This document shows, one piece after another, positions 45,829 to 56,870 of a DNA stretch of 64,000 nucleotides. The stretch covers positions 106,094,226 through 106,158,225 of the forward strand of contig NC_088780.1 in NCBI RefSeq assembly GCF_958450345.1, written 5' to 3'. A model generated the notes under the pieces. The model was not told the origin of the DNA and did no database searches. It saw only the letters and a program-made list of their open reading frames with translations. Source of the stretch: Calliphora vicina. Lineage: Eukaryota; Arthropoda; Insecta; Diptera; Calliphoridae. How positions within the stretch are numbered: position 1 is the first letter of the stretch; each line of letters opens with the position of its first letter. The position numbers and the translations under genes are program-made.

Positions 45829-46532
45829 TAGGATGGCCACTTGTTTTGTTGAACTTTGGTAAAAAAATCATCCTGAAAAAATTTTACGTAAATAGGTTAA
45901 GACGTGACCTTTGTCCTTCACTATTTAAGGTTTAACGTTTTCCCAATTTTAGTAAAACTTTCAGAGTATATTTAGAATTATCTGCACCATAATATTATGA
46001 ATAAGTTCTACTTAAAATTCATAACAGTAAGGAAATTGTGCTCATGCGCCAAAATATGGCCAAATTAATTGTTTTTCTCGAAAATTGCAAAATTTAAATC
46101 GCAGGTACGGAAAAACTATAGGAGATATTTTCATAATTTTATTCCCTATTATATTCTCAATAAATCCCAAATAAGATGATCAAAAAATTTTGAAATTTGT
46201 TTAACAAAATTTTTTTATAAATTTGAAAATGGTGTTTTGAAACTACCGTTAAAAAAAATATTTTTTTTTGGTCATACCTGTGAATAGTTTAACGTTATCG
46301 TACGAAGCCAAACAAATCATATACAAGTAAATATGAATATATTTTAAGTGAAAATGAGCTTTTATTTTAATATTTCTCAAAATATGTTACTTTTGTTCCT
46401 ACATTTCTTGTTCTAGTGTCCTGAGACACGTTAATGTCCTGGGAAATTTTTAATAATTTTAAACTTTTTCACCAAACTGGTGGGTGAGACTGGTCAAAAT
46501 CCAACATTTGTTTAATGCTAAGGGCCACCCTA
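45829..46532. mobile_element. TAGGATGG-ended element with exact 8-bp duplication, 704 bp
   Basis: The ends TAGGATGGCCAC and ...TAAGGGCCACCCTA are flanked by ATACATAC (45821-45828, 46533-46540). The body corresponds to one arm of the palindrome at 61183 ('taaatcgcaggtacggaaaa', 'gtcctgagacacgttaatg'). It is non-coding. Confidence 0.88.
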
Positions 46533-46540
46533 ATACATAC

Positions 46541-47380
46541 ATACCTAATACCATATTCGACAGATAATAATACATCACATTGTATGTATTAAAGCCACTA
46601 AGAGATGAGAATACCAAGGATAATGACGTTGGCACATTTTTATTTTACATTTGAGAGTGTGTTCTTGTTTTTTTTTGTTGTACTGATTGTAATGCTATAT
46701 TTTACTCAAAAACCAAGCTTATCAACACAGCTCGAACTAGCACACACAATCATTGCCATCCAAGGCAAAAAGTGGCTGTCAAACCAACAGTTGGAGGCCA
46801 ACAAACTTTTTTCCGTTTTTGGGGAATTTAAAAAATGAGCACTCAAAAAAAACTCGCACACGCAAGTGGAATACTTCCTTTGTTACCAGAGATTTCATGA
46901 TGTTCATGCCTCTATTGAAATTTATCATCACTACTTGAAAATCTATTGACTCGACTGAATAATACTTTGGTGAATGCCAAAATGTTACACAGCCAAATTC
47001 CATGTAACTGCTGCACATCACTTGCTGAATAGAATGTTTTACTTTTTTTTGCCATTTGGTTCTTTTTTTGTCCAATAAGTTGGTTGAAAACAAAAATATC
47101 CATTATTTTAAGTATTTAGGAAACGCATTTAGTTGAGTTTTGTTTTAAATGTTACATTCATTAAACATTGAAATGTTCAGTCCATTAAATAGATAATGAG
47201 TGAGCGAGCGAATTGGATGGTTATTGGAAAACTATTAAAATATTAAATGATGATTTTTTTATATACTTAAAATATATTGTATATAGTTGTATATAAAGTG
47301 GTGGGGTTGAATGCTATATTTAAAATAAATGTAAAATTTATTTTCATTATTAGCACATGCTCAAATCTTTGGCAAACTAT
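46541..47380. other. Non-coding stretch, nothing recognised
   Basis: Short overlapping frames occur on both strands at 46600-47100, without recognisable domains. No splice-supported exon was found. Confidence 0.4.
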
Positions 47381-47683
47381 ATTTGTTCACAGTTGAAAAC
47401 ACCATTGGGCTCACACGAAAGGAGTTAGCTGAAATTTTGTACAAAAACTGTTCGTTTGGTATTGAAAATGGGCATTATCTGTCCATGATTTCACCTACAG
47501 TTTGAGCAGTCATAAATATGTTGATTGTGTCGCAATCCTTATAAAATGTTGCACAAATTAGTTATAAGTACTCTGAAACTATAATGTAAAGTATGGCGTA
47601 AATCGGGCAACATTTGTCCAAAGTCCACATACAAGGCCCCCCCCAGAAAATGACTTGAACATTCACAATTATATTATAATAAT

Positions 47684-48554
47684 CAGGGAAACCAAAATAT
47701 GCAAATGCATGTTTTTTCTGGTGAGTCTAATGAGCACATGGATAAGATATTTTACACGTTTCAGAACTATTTAAGAATTTAGGCATCGATTTGTTAGTGC
47801 ATATTTTTGCATATTTTACCCTTAAATACATATTTTTGCATATATTTGTTTTAAGAGCATATTTATGTCATATTTTTGCGTTTTTAGAGCATATTTTACT
47901 GTTTAATAGCATATTTTGACTTAATCAAAAACAAATTTTGTCTTACTTATTTTTCGCTCTTGTGTTACAGGTTTTTACTTCCTTTGTTTAAAATTCAAAA
48001 TTGAAAAATAGATGGCTTTTCACCAAAAAAAAAAAATTAAAAAACAGAAAAATTTTAAATAACAATTCAAAATTTTTATTTCCAAAAAATTAAAAAACTG
48101 AAAAAAAAGTTTTGTTCACCTAAAAATATTTAAATTTTTTATTTTGAAGTATAATTAGGTGAAGGGTATATAAGATTCGGCACAGACAAATATAGCTCTC
48201 TTCTTTTAATATAAAATAAGCACTATTTTAATAATAGCGCCATCTAAATATACATTTTTAGTTCTAATTCAAACTTAACCGTTCTAAGTGTTAAAGAAAT
48301 ATTGTCTTTTAAATTTGCTCCGGTAACATCAGTTGATGTCGAAAGAACATTTTCTATGTATAAAAATGTTTTCAGATCCAATAGACAACGATTTTTATTT
48401 GAAAATTTAAGTAAATTTTTTTTGGTTAAAAATTATGTAAAAGTTTGTTTTTTTAAGAGCATATTTTTTAAATGTTAAGAGCATATTTTAAAGTTTTTAC
48501 TGCATATTTAAAGCGCCTAAAACGCTTTTTTAGAGCATATTTCAGGTTTCCCTG
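47684..48554 (+). mobile_element. Non-autonomous hAT element, copy 2 (871 bp)
   Basis: The ends CAGGGAAACCAAAATATGC and ...CAGGTTTCCCTG are flanked by exact 8-bp duplications ATAATAAT (47676-47683, 48555-48562). It is inverted relative to the copies at 32864 and 59731. It contains the cleanest hATC open frame and the shared INE-like fragment. Confidence 0.93.
48248..48478 (+). pseudogene. hAT transposase C-terminal (hATC) fragment, copy 2
   Basis: An open frame of 76 codons reads NLTVLSVKEILSFK, then FAPVTSVDVERTFSMYKNVF and RSNRQRFLFENLSKFFLVKN, and stops at 48476-48478. The sequence carries the hATC signature VDVERTFS and the R-x3-R-x6-E-N-L block. These regions form the dimer interface in hAT transposases such as Hermes. 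Nothing of the catalytic core remains and no start codon lies in a good context. It may be a relic only. Confidence 0.88.
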
Positions 48555-48715
48555 ATAATAATTAATAATGTGATCAAATTGGACTTTCTACCAACTTTTG
48601 TGAGGATCGATCCATAACTCATCCTACCACCATGTAACCCCTATATTTTAGAAATTAATCAATCTATCAAATTACTTTGCAAAGTTATGTACGACCTAGA
48701 CTCCTAGGCATAGAA

Positions 48716-49316
48716 GTTGTTATACCCTACACCACCATAGTGGGGGGTATAATGCGTTTGTGCAGATATTTGTAACGCCCAAAAATATTAATCTAACACC
48801 CACCTTAAAGTATACCGATCGACTTGCAATCACTTTCTGAGTCGATTTAACGATGTCCGTCTGGCTGGCTGGCTGGCTGGCTGGCTGGTTGTCTGTCCAT
48901 GTAAACCTTGTGCGCAAAGTACAGGTCGTAATTTTGAAGATATTTCGATAAAATTTGGTACATATAATTTGTCCGGCCCAAGGACCAAGCCTATTGAAAC
49001 TGGCTGAAATCGGTCCATTATTTCACCTAGCCCCCATACAAATGTCCCCTCGGAATTGGACTTTATCGGTCATAAATGTTTAATTTATCTATGTATCTAC
49101 ACAAAATTCGCTCCAAATAAGTTTTATATATACAAAATTCATGTCACCAAATTTTGTTACGATCGGTCCATAATTACTCATAGCTCCCACATAGACCCGC
49201 TTCCAAAAATCACTTTAACGTGCATAAATCGCTTAAAAATGTTGGTAAACACACAAAATTCAACATAAATAACTTCCATATAGACATAAATCACACGACC
49301 TAATTTCTTGTTTTAC
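48716..49316 (+). repeat. INE-like repeat with terminal hairpin
   Basis: It begins with the hairpin TACCCTACACCACCATAGTG plus GGGGGGTA. It continues 'cttaaagtataccgatcgac', a CTGG run, 'aaagtacaggtcgtaat' and 'tgaaatcggtccattatttc', and ends 'cacacgacctaatttcttgt'. The full inverse lies at 51694-53612. Confidence 0.7.
48861..48888. repeat. (CTGG)7 microsatellite
   Basis: Seven CTGG units lie in the INE-like repeat. Other copies have one to three units here. Confidence 0.95.
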
Positions 49317-49363
49317 AATATATTAAGTATTATAAATATATCGATTGCCATAAGATGAAAGGG

Positions 49364-49500
49364 AGTGGCCCTTATATTGGAATTGTTTGACTTTCGGTGC
49401 TCCCAAGGTCTAAAATTGTTATGTGTCATCTAAAAATCAAAAGCTGACAATTTCTTCCAAATCGTATAACGTTTATTGATTACATATTTTATTTTTGGTT
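49364..49500 (+). repeat. Left-end fragment of TAGGRTGG family
   Basis: 'gagtggcccttatattgg', 'ttcggtgctcccaaggtcta' and 'gtgtcatctaaaaatcaaaa' match 7431-7530. The right terminus was not found. Confidence 0.5.
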
Positions 49501-49764
49501 CAAAGTAGCAATGTTTTCAAAAAATAATTGTTGCAAAAAAATCTAATTAAAAGTAGTTTTTATAAAACCCAAAATTTACGTTTTTGAAACGAAATTCCCC
49601 AAAAAAAAAAATTATTGGGTTTATGACTTAAAAAGGTGGGACTTAGAATAGATGGCATTTCTTTTTAATGCAGTTTTTGTTTTTAATAAGTTATATGTCA
49701 TTTTAAAGGATAAATATCAATATGTTATTTATTGTCACTTAGTTATTGAACATTATAGTGTAAA

Positions 49765-50640
49765 CAACAAGGTTTTTTTGCATATAACGAATCGTGCGGG
49801 AAGTTTTGCTTTACTTTTTTAATTTGTAAAAAAAATGCCGCTGAAGAACACCGATTGCTCACCAAAGCTTATTGTTTAGAATTGGTGATTTTGACATGTA
49901 AGGCAAAGATCGTCCAGGCCAGACAAAAAAGTTTGAAGACCAAGAATTGGAGGCATTACTTTATGAAGAGTTTGCAAAATCATTGGGAGCTACTCAAGCA
50001 TCAATTTTAAAACGTTTGCGAGGAGGAGAATTCATTCATGATGCTTGAAATGAAGCTTGAACGCTATAAAAGAAAACCACTTTTGCACCGATTCATTACT
50101 TGCGATGAAAAATGGATGCATTACAGTAACCCGAAGCGTAAGAGATCGAATGTAAAGCCTGACCAACCAGCCGAATCGACACCAAAGCCAAATATCCATG
50201 GCATCTGTATTTGGTAGAAGCAAAAAGGTGAGCTGTAGAAATCTGACCCTGTACCGAACGCAACTGATTCATTTGAAGCGAATATTGACCGAAAAACGAC
50301 CAGAATATGCGGTCAAACATAAAACCGTAATATTGCAACAGGACAATTCTCGGCCACATGTTAAAATACCTGTTAAAACGTATTTAGAATGAAGTAGTTG
50401 GGTACTTTTGCCTCATCCGCTTTATAGTCCATACCGTGTCCCGTCCGACTACTATTTGTTTCGATCGCTGCAGAACTGAGTATTCGATATTGGCTTGATT
50501 CGATATTCGCATCAAAAGATGAGGAGTTCTTTAGGATCGGAATACTTATGTGGCCAAAAAGATGGGAACAGGTCATAGTTAGCAATGCCCAGTAATTTGA
50601 GTAAATTTATATTGTACAAATGTTTCAAAATAAAAGCTAA
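49765..50640 (+). pseudogene. Decayed mariner transposase, copy 3 (three Asp sites visible)
   Basis: Plus-strand fragments give KDRPGQTKKFEDQELEALL (about 49905-49965) and then an internal deletion. The first catalytic site reads ITCDEKWMHYSNPKRKRSNV (about 50095-50155). The second reads VILQQDNSRPHVKIPVKTYL (about 50329-50389) and the third VPSDYYLFRS (about 50431-50460). The spacing between second and third Asp is 34 residues, the DD34D of mariner, although a stop and frame changes intervene. A C-terminal piece follows (DEEFF-like, 50520, then EQVI). It belongs to the same lineage as 8045 and 22200. It cannot make a working protein. Confidence 0.85.
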
Positions 50641-50689
50641 ACATTTTAAAAAATCCCTGATTTTTCAGTAATTCACCCATTAGCTTTCG

Positions 50690-51629
50690 ATTCTAGGAAG
50701 AAAACTAAATTTTTGGACAAGGCATCGGACCTCACTAGTTCAAAATTTTTTAAAACTCGCTACATAGATTACTTGCGGTCATACATCCTTTGGAAAAGAG
50801 CTTTTATAATTATATTTTTTCTCGAAACTATTTATATTAAATATTTATTAACCAAAACATAAATTTCATTTCAATTAGTCAAGTAGTTTTGAACACAACA
50901 AAATTTAAATATGGTTCGATTTTATTAATTTAAAACATTTAAGATTTTATTAATACCTTGCAGTTTTTAAAAAAAAAAAACATTTGAATAGTTCAAAGTT
51001 TTATTTAAACCATTGCTGGACTTGTCAATATTTATTTTTAATAATTTAAGTGCATCAGAACAACCATCATAACTGATAGTTGAAAGCCATTTTGAAAATA
51101 TCTACTACAACTAATTTGAAGTAATAAACTCTACTCGTATTTCTATTATAAGTATGTGTGTATAAAAACTCCAAATAAATTAATAAAATACTACTACTGG
51201 CATACAATTTTATGCATCAATTAATTTAGTTTGCTTTTTTTTTGTATTTTAACTTTGATAAAAACATTTTTAAAAATTTATATTTATTTATACATATGTT
51301 TTGCATATAAATTCAAATATAAAGTGGATACGTTTGTCGTGTTTTTACTCTCTAGTAACATATATATAAAAATGCCCTGCAAACCATTGGAACTTACTCT
51401 CCGTTAACAAATCTGGTTTCTAGAAAAAAAAAACTTTATGGGTTAGCCAACTTACTTAGTAGGTAGCTAACATTACTGGGTTTCATATTCCGCTTCTGTT
51501 TGTAGTAAAAAGTTGTAACAACTTTGTAGCATATTGCCTTATTTTCACTTACTGTAAGCTAGAGATTTTGGTGGTGATGCTCAGGGAACCCATTCACAAT
51601 CATCACCTAATTTTATATGCACATACATA
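50690..51629. other. Non-coding stretch, nothing recognised
   Basis: AT-rich sequence without recognisable coding or repeats. Confidence 0.4.
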
Positions 51630-52367
51630 CCGTTACAAAAGTATACATACGATCGACTTATTGGGCTTTTTTTAACATCTATTATATAAACAAGTAAGAA
51701 AGTATAATACCCTACACCAAGTAAATGAGTAAAAATATTTTTCTTTTAAAATATCAATAATTTATATTTTTGAGTGATTTTTCGAAGGGGCCTTATATGG
51801 GAGCTATGATCAATTATGGACCGATCACCATAAAATTAGGTCGTGTGATTTATGTCTATATGAAAGATATTTATGTTGAATTTTGTGTGTATACCAACAT
51901 TTTTAAGTGATTTATGCACGTTAAAGTGATTTTCGGAAGCGGGTCTATATGGGAGCTATGACTAATTATGGACCGATCGTAACAAAATTTGGTGACATGA
52001 ATTTTGTATATATAAAACTTATTTGGAGCGAAATTTGTGTACATAGATAAATTAAACATTTATGACCGATAAAGTCCAATTTCGAGGGGACATTTGTATG
52101 GGGGCTAGGTGAAATAATGGACCGATTTCAGCCAGTTTCAATAGGCTTGGTCCTTGGGCCGAAAAAGAAAGAAATATCTTCAAAATTGCGACTTGTACTC
52201 TGCGCACAAGGTTTATATGGACAGCCAGCCAGCCAACCAGACGGACGGACATCGTTTAATCGACTCAGAAAGTGATTCTAAGTCGATCGGTATACTTTAA
52301 GATGGGTGTTAGACTAATATTTTTGGGCGTTACAAACATCTGCACAAACGCATAATACCCTCCCCAC

Positions 52368-53582
52368 CAGAGCTGTAAATGAATCACTCATTTTTGAATT
52401 AATTCGCGAATCATTCACACAAAAAAATGAATTGAATGTAATTTGAGTCAATTCAAATGAATTTGGTAAAAATGAATTGCAATTCGTTTCCAATTCAAAT
52501 GAATTGAATTGATTTTGAATTAATTCAAATGAATTTGGTAAAAATGAATTGCAATTCGTTTCCAATTCAAATGAATTGAATTGATTTTGAATTAATTCAA
52601 TTCATTTACAATTCATTTGAATTGAATTGATTTTGAATTAATTCAAACGAATTAGAAAAAAAATTAGCAATTCATTTCCAACTCCGAAGCGAAATTCGCA
52701 GCATATTTAGCAGATTCTTCAATGTCATTAAGTATGCAGTATAATTAATCGACGGTTAAAAAGTCTTCCTTTAAATATAATGCGCCGTTACCATCGTCAG
52801 CTGGTGTTGAAAGATTATTTTCGTACGCCTCTATTCTAAACGTGGATTTCTTTCAGATGATAATTTTGAAAAGCTATTGTTGTTTAAGATGAATGATGCA
52901 TTCTAATTAAATCTAATTAGCCTTATTTATGAAACTCAATTGTGTTTTGAACGACATACATTGTTATTTTTCCTGATTTTTGATTATTTTTGGAAGATAG
53001 TTTTATTTTTTTGAAATAAATATAATATAAATATTAGCAAAAAGTTTATTGTTGGGTGGTCGTGGGTCAAAAAATATCAAAAATTATTAATTGCTTCGTG
53101 AATATTAAATATGTTTTGTCGTTCAGTGTATTTCAAAATGAAAATCAGTTCTTCTTGAAGAAATAAACTCCAAACAATATGTTTTCATTGATCAGGCGCG
53201 TATACAGGACAAGGCTTTTCAATTTTTGTACTGGATATTTTCATTTTGGTAGGAGAAATCTTTCATTCCCCCTAGAGATCTGCTCTTGAATTTGATTGAT
53301 TGCAACTCATTTTTGAATCATTCATTTGAATTGCTAATTCTTTTTTCTAATTCATTTGAATTAATTCAAAATCAATTCAATTCAAATGAATTGTAAATGA
53401 ATTGCAACTCATTTTTACAAATTCATTTGAATTGGAAATGAATTGAAATTCATTTCTGCCTAATTCGTTTGAATTGATTCAAATTTCATTAAATTCATTT
53501 CTTCAATTCAATGAATTAATTCAAAATTTAGCTAATTCATAATGAATTAAAATCAAAAAAGAATGATTCATTTACAGCTCTG
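52368..53582 (+). mobile_element. Second hAT family element, 1215 bp
   Basis: The ends CAGAGCTGTAAATGAATCA and ...TGATTCATTTACAGCTCTG are flanked by exact 8-bp duplications CTCCCCAC (52360-52367, 53583-53590). Subterminal regions (52400-52680, 53300-53560) are dense arrays of AATTCATTTGAATT words in both orientations. The centre keeps a short hATC coding relic. It is inserted in the terminal hairpin of an INE-like repeat. Confidence 0.93.
52782..52906 (+). pseudogene. hATC fragment of second hAT family
   Basis: The frame reads APLPSSAGVERLFSYASIL, then after a one-base slip near 52838 RGFLSDDNFEKLLFLKMNDA and a stop at 52904-52906. GVERLFS is the hATC core and the following R-x-x-L-x3-N-x-x-K-L block is typical. 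Other parts of the transposase are absent. The family differs clearly from the CAGGGAAACC elements. Confidence 0.85.
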
Positions 53583-53611
53583 CTCCCCACTATGGTGGTG
53601 TAGGGTATAAA

Positions 53612-53695
53612 TACAAGGCCTGACTCATTCATTCACTTACTAATGAGTCAGTGAATGAGTCAGTGAGTGAGTGAATGAAAGAGTCAGGCCTTGTA
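53612..53695. repeat. 84-bp palindrome with TGAGTCA sites
   Basis: TACAAGGCCTGACTC at the left is inverted at 53681-53695. The loop has TGAGTCA at 53644 and 53656 and its inverse at 53621, in a GTGAGTGAATGA-rich context. Confidence 0.8.
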
Positions 53696-53761
53696 TTTTT
53701 AAATATATAGATATTTAAAAAAAAGCCCAATAAGTCGATCGTATGTATACTTTTGTAACGG

Positions 53762-54235
53762 TGTGTAGTACCAAATAAATTTGTTGTAAAGTACTGCCTA
53801 AGTTGCCTTTAAATTTGCAGGGTCTGTTGCATAGTGTATATATATTTAGATAGAAGTTTTGATATGTATTTAATAGCAACAACAACAACAACTACATTAA
53901 GTATGACATATATCCAAGCATAAATATATTAACAAGCTAAATAAACAATATTTTTATTTTCATTTTATTTTTATCACATCTAAAGTCATTTATGTACAAT
54001 ATAAAAACATATGTATAACATACACATGCATATATATGGGCAATTCCATGAGTCCACCACGACTGAAAAAACCAAAACATTTTTCAAGATGATTTCAATA
54101 GGATAAAACATGGCACATTAAGATGAAATTATTTTTCAGCTACTCTTATTTTGGCAAAATCTATTCCATTCTAAAGGCGTACAAATGTCATGTACGATAA
54201 CATGGAATAGCCCATATGCTTGTTGTATAAACATT
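53762..54235. other. Non-coding stretch with a dispersed fragment
   Basis: 'ggcaaaatctattccattct' to 'acatggaatagcccat' (54150-54220) resembles 43640-43730 inverted. No gene is supported. Confidence 0.4.
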
Positions 54236-54360
54236 AGGATAAACCATATTTTATACATTTTCGATGCTTCTAAGGTATAAAATTGTTTTTTCCATTATCT
54301 AAAAATCGAATGCTGTAAATTTTAGCAAATTCGGATAATGTTAAGAGGTTCTACATTTTA
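54236..54360 (+). repeat. Degenerate TAGGRTGG-family left end
   Basis: TAGGATAAACC is followed by 'ttttcgatgcttctaaggta' and 'ccattatctaaaaatcgaat', matching 7431-7530. Confidence 0.5.
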
Positions 54361-54589
54361 TTTAAAGTTTCGAGTTTTGGAACAAATTAAATTTTCAAAA
54401 TTAAATGTTGATTAAAAATTTCAATTTAAAATTGTTTTTGTATTTCATTAACCTACTCATAGATGTTTAAATATAAAATACAATAAAATTGTTTGACATT
54501 TTGAACCTATAACTTGATAATAAAAACAATTATAAAATTTCAGACCTACAAGGAGGAGCAATTAGTCCATGACTTTTTTAATTTTCCGC

Positions 54590-55570
54590 ATCTGAACTTT
54601 TAACAGCTGCATCATTTAGTTTATGTTTGATAGCCATTGTCTCTTAACTGAAAATACAGCACTGCACCTGTCAACAGGCATCTGTCAGTTGACTGCTGTC
54701 AAAATTTGAACAAGCTGCATCATTTAGTTTGTGACTTGAGAAAAAATTGGAAAAAAATTAATTTTGTCTTTAAGCATTATATTTTGTGGAAAAAACCAAC
54801 ACTCAAACCAAGGCTAAGCTTTATAAATTCTATGGGAATTCTGCACCATCAATTTAAATGGTAAAAAAGTGGTTTACTGAATTTCGTTGTGGCCGTACAA
54901 GCTCGCAACGTTCTGGATGTCCAGTTGAGGTCTCTACTCTCGAAACAATTAAAAAAATTACGATATGGTGTTGGCCGATCGGAGATTGAAACTGCGAGAG
55001 ATTGTGGAAGCCATGGCTCAGTGGTTTAAATTTTAAATGATCACTTGGGTATGAAAAAGCTTTTCGCAAGATGAGTGCCGCGTTTGCTTACAATCGACCA
55101 CAAACACAATTGTGTGGCAACTTCTCAGTTGTTGAAATGTAAGATGGACGAGTTTTTGTGCCGTTTCGTAACCATGGATGAAACGTGGGTCCACACCACA
55201 ATACTTCAGAGACCAAATAGCAACCAAAATAGTTGGTTTATCTGTGTAAATCACCGATAAAGAAGGCCAATGTGGGTTTGTCAGTCAAACTGGTAAAACA
55301 ATCAGTGGCAAATATTATGGCAACTTATTGGGCCGGTACAAATGCGATTGTTTTTTCAAATTCTCATTAAGGATTGGAAAAAACGAAGAAGTTCTTTTTC
55401 ACCAGAACAATGCAAGGGTGCACACATGTACAGTTTCCATGGCAAAATTCCATGAATTAGGCCTATTCTTCCGCCATATTTTCATTCAAAACGTCACAGG
55501 CTTTTTGATTTGCCATTATATCATAAAACCAAATTTTCTTAGAAGAAATTTCAAAAAATAGAAACATATT
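54590..55570 (+). pseudogene. Decayed mariner transposase, second lineage
   Basis: Plus-strand text includes VVKKWFTEFRCGRTSSQRSG (about 54858-54915), a WCWPIGD stretch with ADRRLKLREIVEAMAQWFKF in a neighbouring frame, and MSAAFAYNRPQTQLCGNFSV-region remnants. The first catalytic site is FVTMDETWVH (about 55163-55195). The second reads FHQNNARVHTCTVSMAKFHE (55396-55455), where the family has QDNAR, so the Asp is now Asn. The third site is lost. It is the same lineage as 28500-29265 and inactive. Confidence 0.8.
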
Positions 55571-55579
55571 TGCAATATA

Positions 55580-56020
55580 ATTAATAGAACACAAAAACAT
55601 ATTTTTTATAGTAAAATGACTAAGCATTATGTAAAAACTATTCCCTGTTAAATAAGTGACACCCTAATTTATATTCATGTGATTTCATGTACATTTATAT
55701 TCTTTATACAATCCGCCATAAAATCAGAGGTAAATAAAATTTTTACATTTCGCTACTTTTACTGTCGCCTACACTTTGTGTTTGTGTGTCTCCTTAGTGT
55801 CGTTTTATTGCGGAATATTTTCTTAAGATTTATAGAGGAGTTTTTTTTTAGTGCTCTCGTATAAGTAATTTTTGTAAAAGTGTAACATTTTTATATTTGT
55901 TTAGAGCATAAACCAAGCAAACAATTTTAAAATCTTTTTAATACTAAGTACATTTACATTTGACAATAATGCAAACAATTTTGATCGATTTAAGAGAAAA
56001 CTGATAATACTCCAGATGTA
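55580..56020. other. AT-rich stretch, nothing recognised
   Basis: No gene or repeat was recognised between the two transposase remnants. Confidence 0.4.
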
Positions 56021-56026
56021 AACCAG

Positions 56027-56296
56027 TTGTCGGCCGCTCCAGACTTCTTTTTGTGGGGCTTTTTGAAGTCGCGGGTTTATGTCAACAAACCTCAGACTCT
56101 TGCAGCTCTTAAAGACAATATCCGTCAAGAATATGAGGACCTATCGCCGGAAGTTCTGGCCAAAGTGATGGAAAATGCCATAAAAAGGGCTCAAATGACA
56201 ATCAACTGTGGCGGTGGCCATTTACATGACATCATATTCTCGAAAAAATTAAAATACAAAATAAAAATAATCCACAAGAAGAATCAAAGTTTTTAA
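56027..56296 (+). pseudogene. C-terminal fragment of an IS630/Tc1-type transposase
   Basis: An 89-codon open frame reads LSAAPDFFLWGFLKSRVYVN, KPQTLAALKDNIRQEYEDLS and PEVLAKVMENAIKRAQMTIN, followed by CGGGHLHDIIF. The DFFLWGxLKxxVY block and the GGHLxDIIF end are typical of a widespread arthropod Tc1/mariner-superfamily transposase. The Asp of DFFLW is the third catalytic residue. The frame is uninterrupted, so this fragment is younger than the mariner remnants, but all N-terminal parts are missing. It ends in a Lys-rich tail at an A-rich stretch. A host gene is unlikely. Confidence 0.8.
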
Positions 56297-56448
56297 TTTT
56301 TTTTTAATTACAGCCAAAAAACATCGGAAGTTTACTTTTGTACAAACTTCTTCAGAATCAATTACAAGTAAAGAAACTATTAAAAATTATTCGGTCTCTG
56401 ATGTATTCAAATTCCATATATTTCAAAATCTTACTAATGATTCATTCA

Positions 56449-56484
56449 AAACATACTGGGATTGGTACAAATCCCAGTATGTTT
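56449..56484. repeat. Perfect 36-bp hairpin
   Basis: AAACATACTGGGATT and its inverse are separated by 6 bases. No flanking genes or known role. Confidence 0.85.
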
Positions 56485-56718
56485 AAATTGAATTCGATGT
56501 GCATACTATAAATCATTATCTTCATTCCATAATTTTAGCTTGATTAGTGTGTTTAGTAATTTTAATTTAATTTTATAAATCGATATTTACTATTTTGGTT
56601 ATTTAATGTTTAATTTAATAATTTAAAACCAGTTTTTTCGAACAACGTTAACCAAAACCAGGTTTTCGTTTAACCGACAAACCGGGTTTTACAAAAGTCG
56701 TTTAATTAAATAAATAGC

Positions 56719-56870
56719 ATTAGTGTGGGCGGTATTATACTAATGGGCGTGGCACCTTCCATTTAATGTAGATTGTTAATTTCGAATATCTAAAGAACTA
56801 TAATCGTAAAGGTATTTAAACTTTGTATGAATCAATTTCTTATCACTGTACGGAATACGGCTGTTGAGCA
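56719..56870 (+). repeat. Helitron B fragment
   Basis: 'actaatgggcgtggcacctt', 'cgaatatctaaagaactata' and 'aatcaatttcttatcactgt' form one unit of the repeats found in the B1/B2 Helitrons. Confidence 0.6.

Larger units (their letters stand above)
47381..48650 (-). repeat. INE-like repeat, split by hAT insertion
   Basis: 47381-47675 ('gtttgagcagtcataaatat', 'gtaaagtatggcgtaaatcg') and 48563-48650 ('ctaccaacttttgtgaggat') are the two halves of one copy, collinear with 16900-18060. Confidence 0.65.
51694..53612 (-). repeat. INE-like repeat, split by hAT insertion
   Basis: This is the inverse of 48716-49316 ('gaccgatcaccataaaatta', 'gtgcatagatttaat'-type text, 'cttgggccgaaaaa', 'agtcgatcggtatacttt'). 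The terminal hairpin is cut by the hAT element between 52367 and 53583. The final bases are TATGGTGGTGTAGGGTATA. Confidence 0.7.
51630..53761. mobile_element. Nested composite bounded by 46-bp inverted repeats
   Basis: CCGTTACAAAAGTATACATA through 'cgatcgacttattgggct' (51630-51676) is repeated inverted at 53716-53761 with almost no change. Inside lie an INE-like repeat, a hAT element and a GAGTCA-rich palindrome. No target duplication is visible outside, so the outer unit may be a fold-back or MITE that received the others. Confidence 0.65.

Noticed and set aside
46605..47103. Several overlapping open frames on both strands
   Set aside because: They show no domain, no splice-phase support and no codon pattern. 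Frames of this length are expected by chance.
48861..48888. CTGG run as a CRISPR-like or functional repeat
   Set aside because: It is a simple microsatellite inside an INE-like repeat, with no spacers.
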